Positions 9,009 through 16,523 are shown, counted from the stretch's first letter. The stretch is 64,000 nt of DNA from Paenilisteria portnoyi (GCF_014322795.1 NZ_JAASTT010000001.1:62001-126000); one strand, 5' to 3'. Translations and numbers: made by a program. Notes: generated from the sequence alone by a model not told the origin.

Positions 9009-9404
9009 TCAATTCCACTCACCCAATTCACTCGCAACCATCTGAATAATTCGATTTTGCATGTTATATGCAGTTCGACGGCTTACGTGGATTTTTTGTG
9101 CGATGCCTTCCATTGTTGCGTTGGAGTTGGTGCGCCAATATCGCAGTTTAATGAATTCGTGGTACGGATCACCGAGCGAGTTCAGGTTACGGATGACATT
9201 CTCTATACATCGCACTACGGTTGAAAGCCTTTCAATCCTAATATCCAGATGAAGCGTGTTATGGGAAGGGGATTGCGGATTTTTGTCGTGAGTTAAGTAT
9301 TGTGTTAACTCATTGATACGCTCCATCATTCGGGGATAATTAATAATCTCATGCTCGATATAACGATAAATTTCTTTCGGCATGGTTTTAGTTGCTGTTG
9401 TCAT
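9009..9404 (-). CDS. ArpU-family phage-type transcriptional regulator
   Basis: 131-residue protein resembling the ArpU regulators of Gram-positive prophage late genes, which have a sigma-like C-terminal helix-turn-helix. Visible here are an N-terminal helical part (MPKEIYRYIEHEIINYPRMM), a middle segment with FIKLRYWR, and a C-terminal HTH, TMEGIAQKIHVSRRTAYNMQ. The frame extends to 9446, but GGAGGT 6 nt before ATG 9404 sets the start. It follows the terminator of the paralogue array and has its own promoter region with two inverted repeats. It is the only phage-like gene here. It may control the island (inference) or be an unrelated remnant. Confidence 0.7.
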   Translation of the reverse strand: MTTATKTMPKEIYRYIEHEIINYPRMMERINELTQYLTHDKNPQSPSHNTLHLDIRIERLSTVVRCIENVIRNLNSLGDPYHEFIKLRYWRTNSNATMEGIAQKIHVSRRTAYNMQNRIIQMVASELGEWN

Positions 9405-9431
9405 ATTATGACCTCCATTCATCTTTAATAT

Positions 9432-9476
9432 AGGTTTATTATACACCTGATTTCATGTCTAAACCTGTCTGAAATC
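9432..9476 (-). promoter_or_regulatory. ArpU-like gene promoter region with two inverted repeats
   Basis: A consensus -10 TATAAT reads on the minus strand at 9443-9438. It overlaps the edge of the inverted repeat AGGTTTA (9432-9438) / TAAACCT (9460-9466). A second repeat, GATTTCA (9449-9455) / TGAAATC (9470-9476), lies in the -35 area, where no good hexamer is seen. The layout suggests an operator, possibly autoregulatory. Confidence 0.4.
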
Positions 9477-9506
9477 GCCCATCTTTATTTTTATTTTGGA
9501 CAGTAA

Positions 9507-9552
9507 AAAAGCATCGAAAAACGCTATTATATCAACGTTTTTCGATGCTTTT
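9507..9552 (-). terminator. Terminator of the paralogue array
   Basis: A 17-bp perfect stem, AAAAGCATCGAAAAACG / CGTTTTTCGATGCTTTT, with a 12-nt loop, directly after the last array gene. It ends the rightward-to-leftward transcription unit that starts at the large toxin-like gene. Confidence 0.9.
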
Positions 9553-9554
9553 AT

Positions 9555-10001
9555 TTAGAAATCGATCACTGCATTTTGTAATTCTTTTAAGTAACGTTTT
9601 TTTAGAATGACTTCGATGACTTGTACGATTCGGTCATATTTTCGTCTGCGGTGAGTTAATATAGAATGTGAGGGTAATGGCACCTTAACTATGACAAGAA
9701 ATATTTCGAGTAGCATTGCTAATACAATACAAGGAGCAATGAGTAGAATTAGAGGGTTTGTTTGATACATAAAAACAAGATATACTGCTAATCCCCCTAA
9801 AAATGAATTGCTTAAAATAGGAAAAAAGGCGTTGTAGGGGGTTAATGATCTAGTTCCAGAAAGATATGATTTTAACCTTTCTAAATCTTCTATAGTTAAT
9901 TTTCTTAAATTTTCCTGTAATTTGATTTCGTTATCGCCATCCTCACAGATAATTTCAATGAGATGCGAAAATCTTTGGAGATCAGATTTAGGTATTTTCA
10001 T
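9555..10001 (-). CDS. Array paralogue A: two-helix membrane protein (putative immunity protein)
   Basis: 148 residues; I do not recognise a named family. Same plan as five neighbours: a helical N-terminal domain ending LTIEDLERLKSYLSGTRS, two hydrophobic segments (about 68-87 and 92-112 in the trimmed protein) joined by a very short turn, then a basic stretch and the motif RRKYDRIVQVIEVILKKRY. The most divergent member: it lacks the GSF-AGMMIF signature in helix 1. AGGAGG 6 nt before ATG 10001 sets the start and overlaps the end of gene B, so the two are translationally close. Immunity function is inferred only from context. Confidence 0.75.
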   Translation of the reverse strand: MKIPKSDLQRFSHLIEIICEDGDNEIKLQENLRKLTIEDLERLKSYLSGTRSLTPYNAFFPILSNSFLGGLAVYLVFMYQTNPLILLIAPCIVLAMLLEIFLVIVKVPLPSHSILTHRRRKYDRIVQVIEVILKKRYLKELQNAVIDF

Positions 10002-10011
10002 CGTAATCCTC

Positions 10012-10515
10012 CTATAGATTGCTATCAACTGTTTCAATATTTTCGTTTGGAGAGAATGCCTCTATTGTGTTTTGTAATTGATTTTCATAACGTTGATTTT
10101 CATAACGTTGATTTAGTATTATGTCTGCGATTGAAACGATGCGATCGTATTTAGTTCTGTTAAATGCAAGTTTTATTTGTTGATGTATTGGTTTTCTCGC
10201 TAATAGCAGGTGAAAGAAACTCAGTAGACAAGTGAAGAAGAATAAAGCCCAGAAAAAGAATACGACTAAGTTAGATTGATAAAGGTTAAAGAGAAAAATC
10301 ATCATCCCTGCCAAAAATGAGCCCATTACGATTTCTCTCTGTCTAACTGCAACAATGCGTGTGCCGCTTCCTGAAAAATAGGTTTTTACTTTTTCTAATT
10401 CTGTTAGAGTGAGTCGGTTTAGTGCGTACCAAATAGCTTCAATATTATCTGCTTGTTCGATTAAACCCGTTAAAAGCTTTGTGAAGTTGTCTAATTCCGC
10501 TTTGGGTGTTTTCAT
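10012..10515 (-). CDS. Array paralogue B: two-helix membrane protein (putative immunity protein)
   Basis: 167 residues, the longest array member. It shows an N-terminal helical domain with LTLTELEKVKTYFSGSGTR, helix 1 VMGSFLAGMMIFLFNLYQ, helix 2 VVFFFWALFFFTCLLSFFHL, and the C-terminal RTKYDRIVSIADIILNQRYE. An in-frame 15-bp tandem duplication doubles NQRYE just after the conserved motif (10078-10108), followed by an acidic tail. ATG start with AGGAGGT upstream. Both termini are predicted cytoplasmic because of the short hairpin between helices (inference). A truncated relative of its 5' end lies at about 11.6 kb. Confidence 0.75.
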   Translation of the reverse strand: MKTPKAELDNFTKLLTGLIEQADNIEAIWYALNRLTLTELEKVKTYFSGSGTRIVAVRQREIVMGSFLAGMMIFLFNLYQSNLVVFFFWALFFFTCLLSFFHLLLARKPIHQQIKLAFNRTKYDRIVSIADIILNQRYENQRYENQLQNTIEAFSPNENIETVDSNL

Positions 10516-10557
10516 TTATGTACCTCCTAGGTTGTGTAGCTAAATCCAGATTTCAGA

Positions 10558-10989
10558 TTATTTCTTTCGTACTTCTGCATAACGTTCAGCTAAGATTATA
10601 TCAATGAGGTTAACAACACGATCATATTTACCTCGGTCAATGGCCAGAGCCAAATTAGGTCTAACCGGAGTTGTAACTACTGGCCGAACCAATTCGATAA
10701 CGCAAATCAGTAAGAATGCAACTGCAATAACTGCTACAAAGAAATGATTTTTAAACATATTGAGAAGAAAAATCATCATGCCTGTGATAAAAGAGCCAAT
10801 CACTATTGTTCGTAGTTGCTGAAATGAAGTTCTTTTACCTGTTCCGGAAAAGTAGGCTCTGGTTTGTTCTAGTTCCTCTAGTGTCAGGGAGTCTAAGGTT
10901 GCATTTAATGTAGTGATATCATCAGCTTGTTCCGTAACGGTTGAAATCAGCTTGGAAAATGGTTCTAAGTCTTTTTTTGTAATTATCAA
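10558..10989 (-). CDS. Array paralogue C: two-helix membrane protein (putative immunity protein)
   Basis: 143 residues. LTLEELEQTRAYFSGTGKR precedes helix 1 (VIGSFITGMMIFLLNMFK), helix 2 (FFVAVIAVAFLLICVIELV), then a proline/valine linker and RGKYDRVVNLIDIILAERYA. Closest to paralogue E (roughly three quarters identical by eye), showing a recent duplication. Start TTG at 10989, with AGGAGGT 7 nt upstream. Like its neighbours it has no signal peptide and no catalytic-looking residues, which suits a binding or membrane-embedded role. Confidence 0.75.
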   Translation of the reverse strand: MIITKKDLEPFSKLISTVTEQADDITTLNATLDSLTLEELEQTRAYFSGTGKRTSFQQLRTIVIGSFITGMMIFLLNMFKNHFFVAVIAVAFLLICVIELVRPVVTTPVRPNLALAIDRGKYDRVVNLIDIILAERYAEVRKK

Positions 10990-11043
10990 GTGGTCGACCT
11001 CCTGTTGTAAATCTACATCACAACTATAGTATTTGTTGACAGC

Positions 11044-11511
11044 TTAATTAATGTTCTTCAAAATTAGAAGATTTTTTAATGCATTTTGAAAATCTTTTCT
11101 ATATCGTTCATCCAAAATAATAGCTGTCAAGCTGATAATTCGATCATATTTACCTCTGTTCATTGCAATTTCCAGAAAGGATTTTGTTGGTGCTTTTAAA
11201 GTAGAGCGGAAGAAAATTAAGATGCATGCTAATAAATAAGCGATTCCAAGGAAAAGAACTAGCAATTCTGCTTGGAATTTTATGAAAAAGAAAACGGTCA
11301 TGCCAGAAATGAAGGAAGCCATAGAAATTTGCAAGAAAGTTTTTGAAAAGGTTCGAATACCACTTCCTGAAAAATATGATTGCACACTCTCTAACTCCTC
11401 AGCACTTAACTTGTTCAGATTATAAACCATTGTTTCTGTATCAGATGTATCAGCTTCAAGAGAAGTAATTAGTTGTGCGAGTTTAGTTAACTTATGTTTA
11501 GGTGTCTCCAA
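11044..11511 (-). CDS. Array paralogue D: two-helix membrane protein (putative immunity protein)
   Basis: 155 residues. N-terminal domain with LSAEELESVQSYFSGSGIR, helix 1 SMASFISGMTVFFFIKFQ, helix 2 LLVLFLGIAYLLACILIFF, C-terminal NRGKYDRIISLTAIILDERY and a short hydrophobic tail. Start TTG at 11511, with AAGGAGG 8 nt upstream. A hairpin with a TATAAT in its loop lies just upstream (11538-11571), so D and the genes after it may have their own promoter. The divergence from C, E and F is spread over the whole length, as for old duplicates. Confidence 0.75.
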   Translation of the reverse strand: METPKHKLTKLAQLITSLEADTSDTETMVYNLNKLSAEELESVQSYFSGSGIRTFSKTFLQISMASFISGMTVFFFIKFQAELLVLFLGIAYLLACILIFFRSTLKAPTKSFLEIAMNRGKYDRIISLTAIILDERYRKDFQNALKNLLILKNIN

Positions 11512-11537
11512 AAATGCTACCTCCTTATGTAAATTAA

Positions 11538-11571
11538 AAATCTACACCCATTATACAACGGATGTAGATTT
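11538..11571 (-). promoter_or_regulatory. Hairpin upstream of paralogue D with a -10 element in its loop
   Basis: AAATCTACACCC (11538-11549) pairs with GGATGTAGATTT (11560-11571), 12 bp with one GU in RNA. The 10-nt loop reads TATAAT on the minus strand (11555-11550). It may end upstream transcripts while starting new ones. The -35 is weak. Confidence 0.45.
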
Positions 11572-11608
11572 AATAGTATTATTTAGTAGATGATTTGTCT
11601 AGAAAATC

Positions 11609-11682
11609 TTTATTGTCTGTTTGTTCGATTAAACTTGTTAAAAGCTTGAGAAGTTGTCTAATTCTACATTGAGTATTTTTAT
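11609..11682 (-). pseudogene. Truncated copy of the paralogue B 5' end
   Basis: The minus strand from 11682 matches the first 24 or so codons of paralogue B, including LLT-LIEQ-DN, but the start ATG is now ATA, one base is missing after codon 11, and homology stops near 11609. The ribosome-site region before it (11683-11711) also matches the B-C spacer, and E beyond it matches C. So this is the edge of a duplicated B'-C block. Confidence 0.75.
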
Positions 11683-11711
11683 TTATCTACCTCCAAGTTT
11701 GTGTAGTTAAA

Positions 11712-12155
11712 TCAAGATTTCATACTATTTTTTCGTACTTCTGCATAACGTTCAGCTAAGATAATATCAATGAGGCTGACAACACGATCATATTTACCTC
11801 GGGCATAAGCTAACGATACGCTAGTCTTAACTGGAAAAGTCAGGGCTGTTCTGAATAATTCAATGACACAAGCTAGCAGAAACATAAACGCAATAACAGC
11901 TACAAAGAAATATTCTTGAAACATGTTGAGAATAAAAATCATCATACCTGCTATAAAAGAACCAATAATTACTGCTCTCAGTTGATGAAATGATGTTCTT
12001 GTACCCGTTCCTGAGAAGTAGGCTTTAGTTCGTTCTAGTTCTTCCAGTGACAAAGAATCTAATGTTTCGTTTAATGCTGTGATGTCGTCAGCTTGTTCCT
12101 TAACGGTTGAAAGTAGCTTGGAAAAAGGTTCTAATTCTTTTTTTGTAATTATCAA
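11712..12155 (-). CDS. Array paralogue E: two-helix membrane protein (putative immunity protein)
   Basis: 147 residues. LSLEELERTKAYFSGTGTR, helix 1 IIGSFIAGMMIFILNMFQ, helix 2 FFVAVIAFMFLLACVIELF, and C-terminal RGKYDRVVSLIDIILAERYA with the short tail EVRKNSMKS. Start TTG at 12155 after AGGAGG. Nearly the same N-terminal MIITKK-LEPFSKL as paralogue C. Differences between C and E cluster in helix 2 and the linker that follows, the kind of position that could set partner specificity (inference). Confidence 0.75.
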   Translation of the reverse strand: MIITKKELEPFSKLLSTVKEQADDITALNETLDSLSLEELERTKAYFSGTGTRTSFHQLRAVIIGSFIAGMMIFILNMFQEYFFVAVIAFMFLLACVIELFRTALTFPVKTSVSLAYARGKYDRVVSLIDIILAERYAEVRKNSMKS

Positions 12156-12224
12156 AGTTGAGCCTCCTAATCTAACATTGCGTACAAGTGTAGTTCGATA
12201 GGTGATACAGTTAATTGAGAATTT

Positions 12225-12695
12225 TTATCCGTTCTTCTCAGAAAACTTAGCGTCTACTGCTGCTATATCTTTCTCATATTGCTTATTTAGAATAATATCA
12301 GCCATAGCCACAATACGATCATATTTGCTCCTGTTAGCGGCAATTGATAAGTAATTTTTAATTGGTTTTTGTGCAAAGAAGAGGCGAAATAACTCACCAA
12401 TACAGACTAGTAGGAATAGCGTTGAAAGAAGGGAAACAATAACGACATCTTGATATTTGTTTGTGTAAAAAATCATCATGCCCGCAATGAATGTACCAAT
12501 AATAATGGTCCTGAGTTGAAAGAAAACTGCTCGTGGGCCATTACCAGCAAAATAGGTCTTAACCTTCTCCAAATCTTGTAATGTCAGTTTATTTAATGTG
12601 TAACAGATAGCTTCCGTATCGTTATTTCTTGCTTTTTCAATAAGTAATTCTATGATTTTTGAAAAGTCTTCTAGTTCCTTTTTATCAGTTTTCAT
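12225..12695 (-). CDS. Array paralogue F: two-helix membrane protein (putative immunity protein), nearest the toxin-like gene
   Basis: 156 residues. LTLQDLEKVKTYFAGNGPR, helix 1 IIGTFIAGMMIFYTNKYQ, helix 2 VVIVSLLSTLFLLVCIGELF, then NRSKYDRIVAMADIILNKQY and a charged tail. ATG start with GGAGG 9 nt upstream. It is the first gene after the large toxin-like gene, separated by 68 bp with a hairpin. In toxin-immunity operons this is the place of the cognate immunity gene, so F is the first candidate to test as antitoxin partner (inference from position). Confidence 0.75.
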   Translation of the reverse strand: MKTDKKELEDFSKIIELLIEKARNNDTEAICYTLNKLTLQDLEKVKTYFAGNGPRAVFFQLRTIIIGTFIAGMMIFYTNKYQDVVIVSLLSTLFLLVCIGELFRLFFAQKPIKNYLSIAANRSKYDRIVAMADIILNKQYEKDIAAVDAKFSEKNG

Positions 12696-12720
12696 ATATT
12701 GCCTCCAACTAATGCAGAAT

Positions 12721-12756
12721 AAAATCTAGATCCATTATATAACAGATCTAGATTTT
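12721..12756 (-). promoter_or_regulatory. Hairpin between the toxin-like gene and paralogue F, with a -10 element in its loop
   Basis: AAAATCTAGATC (12721-12732) pairs perfectly with GATCTAGATTTT (12745-12756). The 12-nt loop reads TATAAT on the minus strand (12739-12734), with a weak TTTAAA 17 bp upstream. It can serve as a leaky terminator for the toxin-like gene and as a separate promoter for the array. Confidence 0.5.
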
Positions 12757-12763
12757 TTTAAAC

Positions 12764-14992
12764 TTATTTACGCGCTACTTTATCAAGGACTGATTTAATT
12801 GCTAACAAAAGAACTGCTGGGAGTAGGTCTTTACTAACTACACCTGCGACTGTCCCTCCCAGACTACCAATGACAAGTCCACCACTGGCGATGAGTCCGA
12901 CAGAACTTATGATAACGCCTCCTACCAAAATCGTTTCTGCTAGGGTTGGCATCTCAGGATCCAAGTGTTGATTTCTATTATCAAACATAAAGGATACGCT
13001 CATGGATGCGCTAGTTTTATATTTATCGGTTACTTCAATTTCTGGAACATTTGCTGTGATGGTGAGGGTCAGAAGGTCTTTAACAGGTAACCACCTGACT
13101 GTAATATCTCCCACAACAATTTTTGCTGCTAAGTCTGCAATTACTTTTTTTGTATTAGTGGCATCATCTACCGTGAGTGAACCAGCCCAATTTGCTAATT
13201 CTTGCTCAAAAGAGGTACTTACTTTTCCGTCTTTTACAGAAACTTTGGAGCTACCATCGCCAGGATTACTAAGTTTTGCGCTGGCAACAAATGCAACAGT
13301 AAGGTTGGGGGTTAGAACGCGAATTTGCGTTTTTTCTAATTCCCACTCAAATGTCACATTGTCATCAACTATTGCAGCTAAGCTAGGTGTTCCATACAAC
13401 ACATCACGAATCCTCATCAAACGCGCACGATTAATCGCTGCGGAATTCGGCGTATCGCTTACTGGTGGTGGCGTCACGACGGAAACGCCTTTATCCACGC
13501 CGGAATAGGTTACTTTATCAATGTCTAATTTCCCGTTTCCGGTGCCGATTGACATTTCGAAATATTGGTCGAATGCCCAGTCATCAGGCATTGGGAAACC
13601 GAGGTTGCCGCTGAATCCTGTGGACATATCGGCAACAAAGACGTTATCGACGAGGCCTGCGTTTTTCAGGCGGCTACATACATTCCGAGCACCATAAACG
13701 CCGATTTGGTAGGAACGCAAATCTTGATTTTGCTTAAATGCGGCGCGTAGGTTTTGGAAGTAGGGCGTGATTAAATCTGTAATTTGGTAATCGTAGGCGT
13801 CGAGGTCGACCGCGAAATAAATCGTTGTTCCTGCTGGAAAACCGAGATTGTATGCGGCATCAATAGCTTTATAGCCATCGCTAATACCTTGAAGTGGAAC
13901 CTCGAAATACGGAATTTCATAGCCGCCGTCTTGATAGATTGGGAAGATTTTCAGGCCTTTTTTCAGGATTGCGGCGATTTCTGTTGGGTTCATCGCTTTT
14001 GGAACTCGAGTGCCACCGCGGATGACATTTCCTGTTAAATAGCGGCCAACGTAGCGGTAACCGGCATTCCACAGGGTATCGATTTGGTCGGTATTCAGGA
14101 CATAAGAAGTATCGCAGGCAGTCGCGCTTCGGTTCGTATCGCCAGCACTCGACAGCAGCGCTTTGAACGTGCCCATATTAATTGCGCCAGTTGTGATGCT
14201 CATTTTCATGAATTCTTGGTAGCGTTTCACGAGGTTCGTCGTCTCAGCGTCATACGTACCGCTAAATTGATTAATCGGTAGACCGTTACACGCAAGGCTG
14301 TATTGCAAAAGTAGAACGAGCGCTTTGTTCGATGTGAACGTTGGAATCAGATTGGTCAGGCTTGTCGTCGTTCCGGGTCCAAAATTACCGTTTGCCGTCG
14401 TGCGGGCCATTCCTTCTTCTTTCTGCAGGGCATAAATCAGCGAGGTGTTCGTGTCGCGGCCGTATAAACCATCGCACGGAACGAGTGCACCAATCCAAGC
14501 GCTGTAATCTCGATTTAGATTTTGCTGAACGGTGCGAACGGCGATATTGCCACCGCTTACCGTCTGGAACGCGCTCATATTGAGCAGGGATTTCATAATA
14601 ATTGCTGATACGACACCATCTTGCGTCGCGAGTCCGGCGTCTTTTTGAAACATTTTAACGGCGATTTGCGTTTGTCCACCGAACGTTCCTGTAAACCCAC
14701 CTGGACTGTAGCCTTTACAATAGAACGCGCCTTGCAAAATATAGTTGATGTTGCTTGGTTTGGCGTCGCTTGCTCCGATTGTCAGTGGTTTGAATGCTTT
14801 CTCCGTTCCCGGTCCGAAATTATCGGCGGTAGGTGAGATGCCAAGCTCGATTTGAAGGGCGCGAGTCAACGCATACACCGTCGTCCATCCTGTTTTCCCG
14901 TTCTCAGGAATCGTTTGATAATCGCCTTTTGCGACATAACTTTGATACGTTTTGTTCAACCAACTCTGTACTGTTTTTACCATTTCATCCAT
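12764..14992 (-). CDS. Peptidoglycan-binding / DUF1906 glycoside-hydrolase-like protein with membrane-active-looking C-terminus (putative polymorphic toxin)
   Basis: 742 residues from ATG 14992 (GGAG 9 nt upstream; an in-frame TTG at 15007 overlaps that site). Parts, numbered from the TTG: four peptidoglycan-binding-like repeats at about 6-75, 85-142, 155-218 and 225-287 (for example NFGPGTEKAFKPL, GYSPGGFTGTFGGQT, DGLYGRDTNTSL); a DUF1906/Rv2525c-like domain at about 290-505 (TACDTSYVL, WNAGYRYVGRYLTG, IFPIYQDGG, IYFAVDLDAY, GVYGARNVCSRL); a linker VVTPPPVSD; then about 230 residues I do not recognise, beta-rich and ending in a Gly-rich hydrophobic stretch (ILVGGVIISSVGLIASGGLV onward) able to enter a membrane. 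There is no signal peptide. The C-terminal DNA is much poorer in CpG. Toxin role is inferred; a lysin is the alternative. Confidence 0.8.
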   Translation of the reverse strand: MDEMVKTVQSWLNKTYQSYVAKGDYQTIPENGKTGWTTVYALTRALQIELGISPTADNFGPGTEKAFKPLTIGASDAKPSNINYILQGAFYCKGYSPGGFTGTFGGQTQIAVKMFQKDAGLATQDGVVSAIIMKSLLNMSAFQTVSGGNIAVRTVQQNLNRDYSAWIGALVPCDGLYGRDTNTSLIYALQKEEGMARTTANGNFGPGTTTSLTNLIPTFTSNKALVLLLQYSLACNGLPINQFSGTYDAETTNLVKRYQEFMKMSITTGAINMGTFKALLSSAGDTNRSATACDTSYVLNTDQIDTLWNAGYRYVGRYLTGNVIRGGTRVPKAMNPTEIAAILKKGLKIFPIYQDGGYEIPYFEVPLQGISDGYKAIDAAYNLGFPAGTTIYFAVDLDAYDYQITDLITPYFQNLRAAFKQNQDLRSYQIGVYGARNVCSRLKNAGLVDNVFVADMSTGFSGNLGFPMPDDWAFDQYFEMSIGTGNGKLDIDKVTYSGVDKGVSVVTPPPVSDTPNSAAINRARLMRIRDVLYGTPSLAAIVDDNVTFEWELEKTQIRVLTPNLTVAFVASAKLSNPGDGSSKVSVKDGKVSTSFEQELANWAGSLTVDDATNTKKVIADLAAKIVVGDITVRWLPVKDLLTLTITANVPEIEVTDKYKTSASMSVSFMFDNRNQHLDPEMPTLAETILVGGVIISSVGLIASGGLVIGSLGGTVAGVVSKDLLPAVLLLAIKSVLDKVARK

Positions 14993-15158
14993 TGTTGTCA
15001 ACTCCAATTCTCTATTTATGTTGTCTTACAAGAACTATTTTATAACGAAAAAACGTGTTCAAAATGCAGAAAAAATGCAAACAGATTTTCAGCTACGATA
15101 AAAATTTTCAATTTCTCCTCAAAATCCCGTGCAAAAACCTGATAATTACCGCCTTTTA

Positions 15159-15167
15159 TGGTATGAT
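15159..15167 (+). promoter_or_regulatory. Extended -10 promoter, probably of the asd operon
   Basis: TGGTATGAT on the plus strand, with a weak CTGATA 17 bp upstream (15139-15144). It would give an asd leader of nearly 290 nt containing the family A repeat. No lysine riboswitch was recognised in it. Confidence 0.4.
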
Positions 15168-15208
15168 AAATTAAATGTAACAAAACAGATTAGGATTATA
15201 TTCAATGG

Positions 15209-15330
15209 AAATCGGCGACAAGCACTCGCATTCAGGAGATTCGGCAGACTTCCGGTTCTCACATACACGAGTATGCTCCGCTTCCGGCTTCCACCAAATC
15301 TCCTGAATACAAACGCTTTCGCTCGATTTT
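15209..15330. repeat. Family A hairpin repeat, copy 1 (reverse orientation)
   Basis: About 122-bp imperfect palindrome in the asd leader. Outer arms AAATCGGCGACAAGC / GCTTTCGCTCGATTT; variable inner arms CATTCAGGAGATTCGG / CCAAATCTCCTGAATAC; conserved core, read on the minus strand, GGAAGCCGGAAGCGGAG and GAGAACCGGAAGTC around GCATACTCGTGTATGT. Related to the copies at 23.6, 43.9 and 47.7 kb. Confidence 0.85.
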
Positions 15331-15454
15331 GAGTAAAGCAGAAATTACGTCTTACTCGAAAATTATTGGTGTTGAGGATAGTTCTAGATTTATAGTAATG
15401 ATTTTCACACCCGATATTTTCGACAAAATATATCAAAATCTAGGGGGAAATAGA

Positions 15455-16495
15455 ATGACAAAAAGTTATCACGTAGCCGTTGTTGGTGCGACTGGCGCTG
15501 TTGGGACTCAAATGATTCAATTACTGGAAGATGTGAGTTTTCCGATAAAGGAAGTTTCGTTTTTATCTTCGGCGCGTTCTGCTGGTAAAAAATTGACGTT
15601 CCGCGGGGAAGAAGTTGTCATTAAAGAAGCAATGCCGGATAGTTTTGCAGGTGTGGATATTGCTTTGTTTAGTGCTGGCGGTTCTATTTCTGAACGTTTT
15701 GCGAAAGATGCTGTGGCGCATGGTGCGATTGTGATTGATAATACGAGTGCGTTTCGGATGCATCCTGATGTGCCACTTGTTGTTCCTGAGGTGAATCCAG
15801 AGGCTTTGCGTGATCATAAAGGCATTATCGCGAACCCGAACTGTTCGACGATTCAAATGGTCGCGGCGCTTCAACCGATTCGTGCGGCTTATGGCCTAAA
15901 CCGGATTATTGTGTCGACGTACCAAGCCGTTTCTGGTTCTGGTATTCAAGCGATTGAGGAGTTGCAAACGCAGTCCCAAGCCATTTTGAGTGGGGAAGAG
16001 TTTACGCCTGCTGTGATGCCGGTGAAAGGTGACAAGAAACATTTCCAAATCGCGTTTAATGCGTTGCCACAGATTGATGTTTTCACGGATAATGACTATA
16101 CATACGAAGAGATGAAGATGGTCAATGAAACGAAGAAAATCATGAGTGATGCGTCGATGAAAGTGGCGGCAACATGTGTGCGTATTCCGGTTGTCACAGG
16201 CCATTCGGAGTCTGTTTATATCGAAGTGGAGCAGGATAATGTGAAGGTTTCTGAAATTCAAGAACTTCTGCGCAATGCCCCGGGTGTTGTTTTGGAGGAT
16301 GATACCGCGAACCAAGTTTACCCCCATGCAGCGAGTTCTGCTGGCAAAAAAGAGGTTTTCGTGGGGCGCGTTCGTCATGACTTAGACGATTCGAAAGGGT
16401 TCCACATGTGGATCGTATCGGACAATTTGTTAAAAGGTGCTGCTTGGAATTCGATTCAAATTGCTGAATCTTTAATCGAACAAGAAATCATCTGA
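15455..16495 (+). CDS. asd: Aspartate-semialdehyde dehydrogenase
   Basis: NADPH enzyme that reduces aspartyl phosphate to aspartate semialdehyde, the branch point to lysine/diaminopimelate, threonine and methionine. 346 residues as in Bacillus. The N-terminal cofactor motif is [12 protein letters not shown]; the catalytic Cys is C130 in [15 protein letters not shown] near the C-terminus carries the conserved His region. The frame extends upstream into the repeat, but GGGGG at 15443-15447 fixes the start at ATG 15455. First gene of asd-dapG-dapA-rnjB, the order known from B. subtilis. Arg codons return to the CGT/CGG host pattern. Confidence 0.97.
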   Translation: MTKSYHVAVVGATGAVGTQMIQLLEDVSFPIKEVSFLSSARSAGKKLTFRGEEVVIKEAMPDSFAGVDIALFSAGGSISERFAKDAVAHGAIVIDNTSAFRMHPDVPLVVPEVNPEALRDHKGIIANPNCSTIQMVAALQPIRAAYGLNRIIVSTYQAVSGSGIQAIEELQTQSQAILSGEEFTPAVMPVKGDKKHFQIAFNALPQIDVFTDNDYTYEEMKMVNETKKIMSDASMKVAATCVRIPVVTGHSESVYIEVEQDNVKVSEIQELLRNAPGVVLEDDTANQVYPHAASSAGKKEVFVGRVRHDLDDSKGFHMWIVSDNLLKGAAWNSIQIAESLIEQEII

Positions 16496-16523
16496 AAAAC
16501 GCGAAATAATTGAGGTGTAACAC

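Noticed and set aside
10012-12695. Regularly spaced similar units, as in a CRISPR array or tandem repeat
   Set aside because: The units are about 450-500 bp, diverged and each an open reading frame with its own ribosome site: a gene array, not a CRISPR.
13002-13508. 168-codon plus-strand frame inside the toxin-like gene
   Set aside because: Antisense to clear coding sequence; no ribosome site and no protein-like features.
15170-15454. Lysine riboswitch (L box) in the asd leader
   Set aside because: The conserved lysine-aptamer sequences were not seen; the leader structure is the family A repeat.
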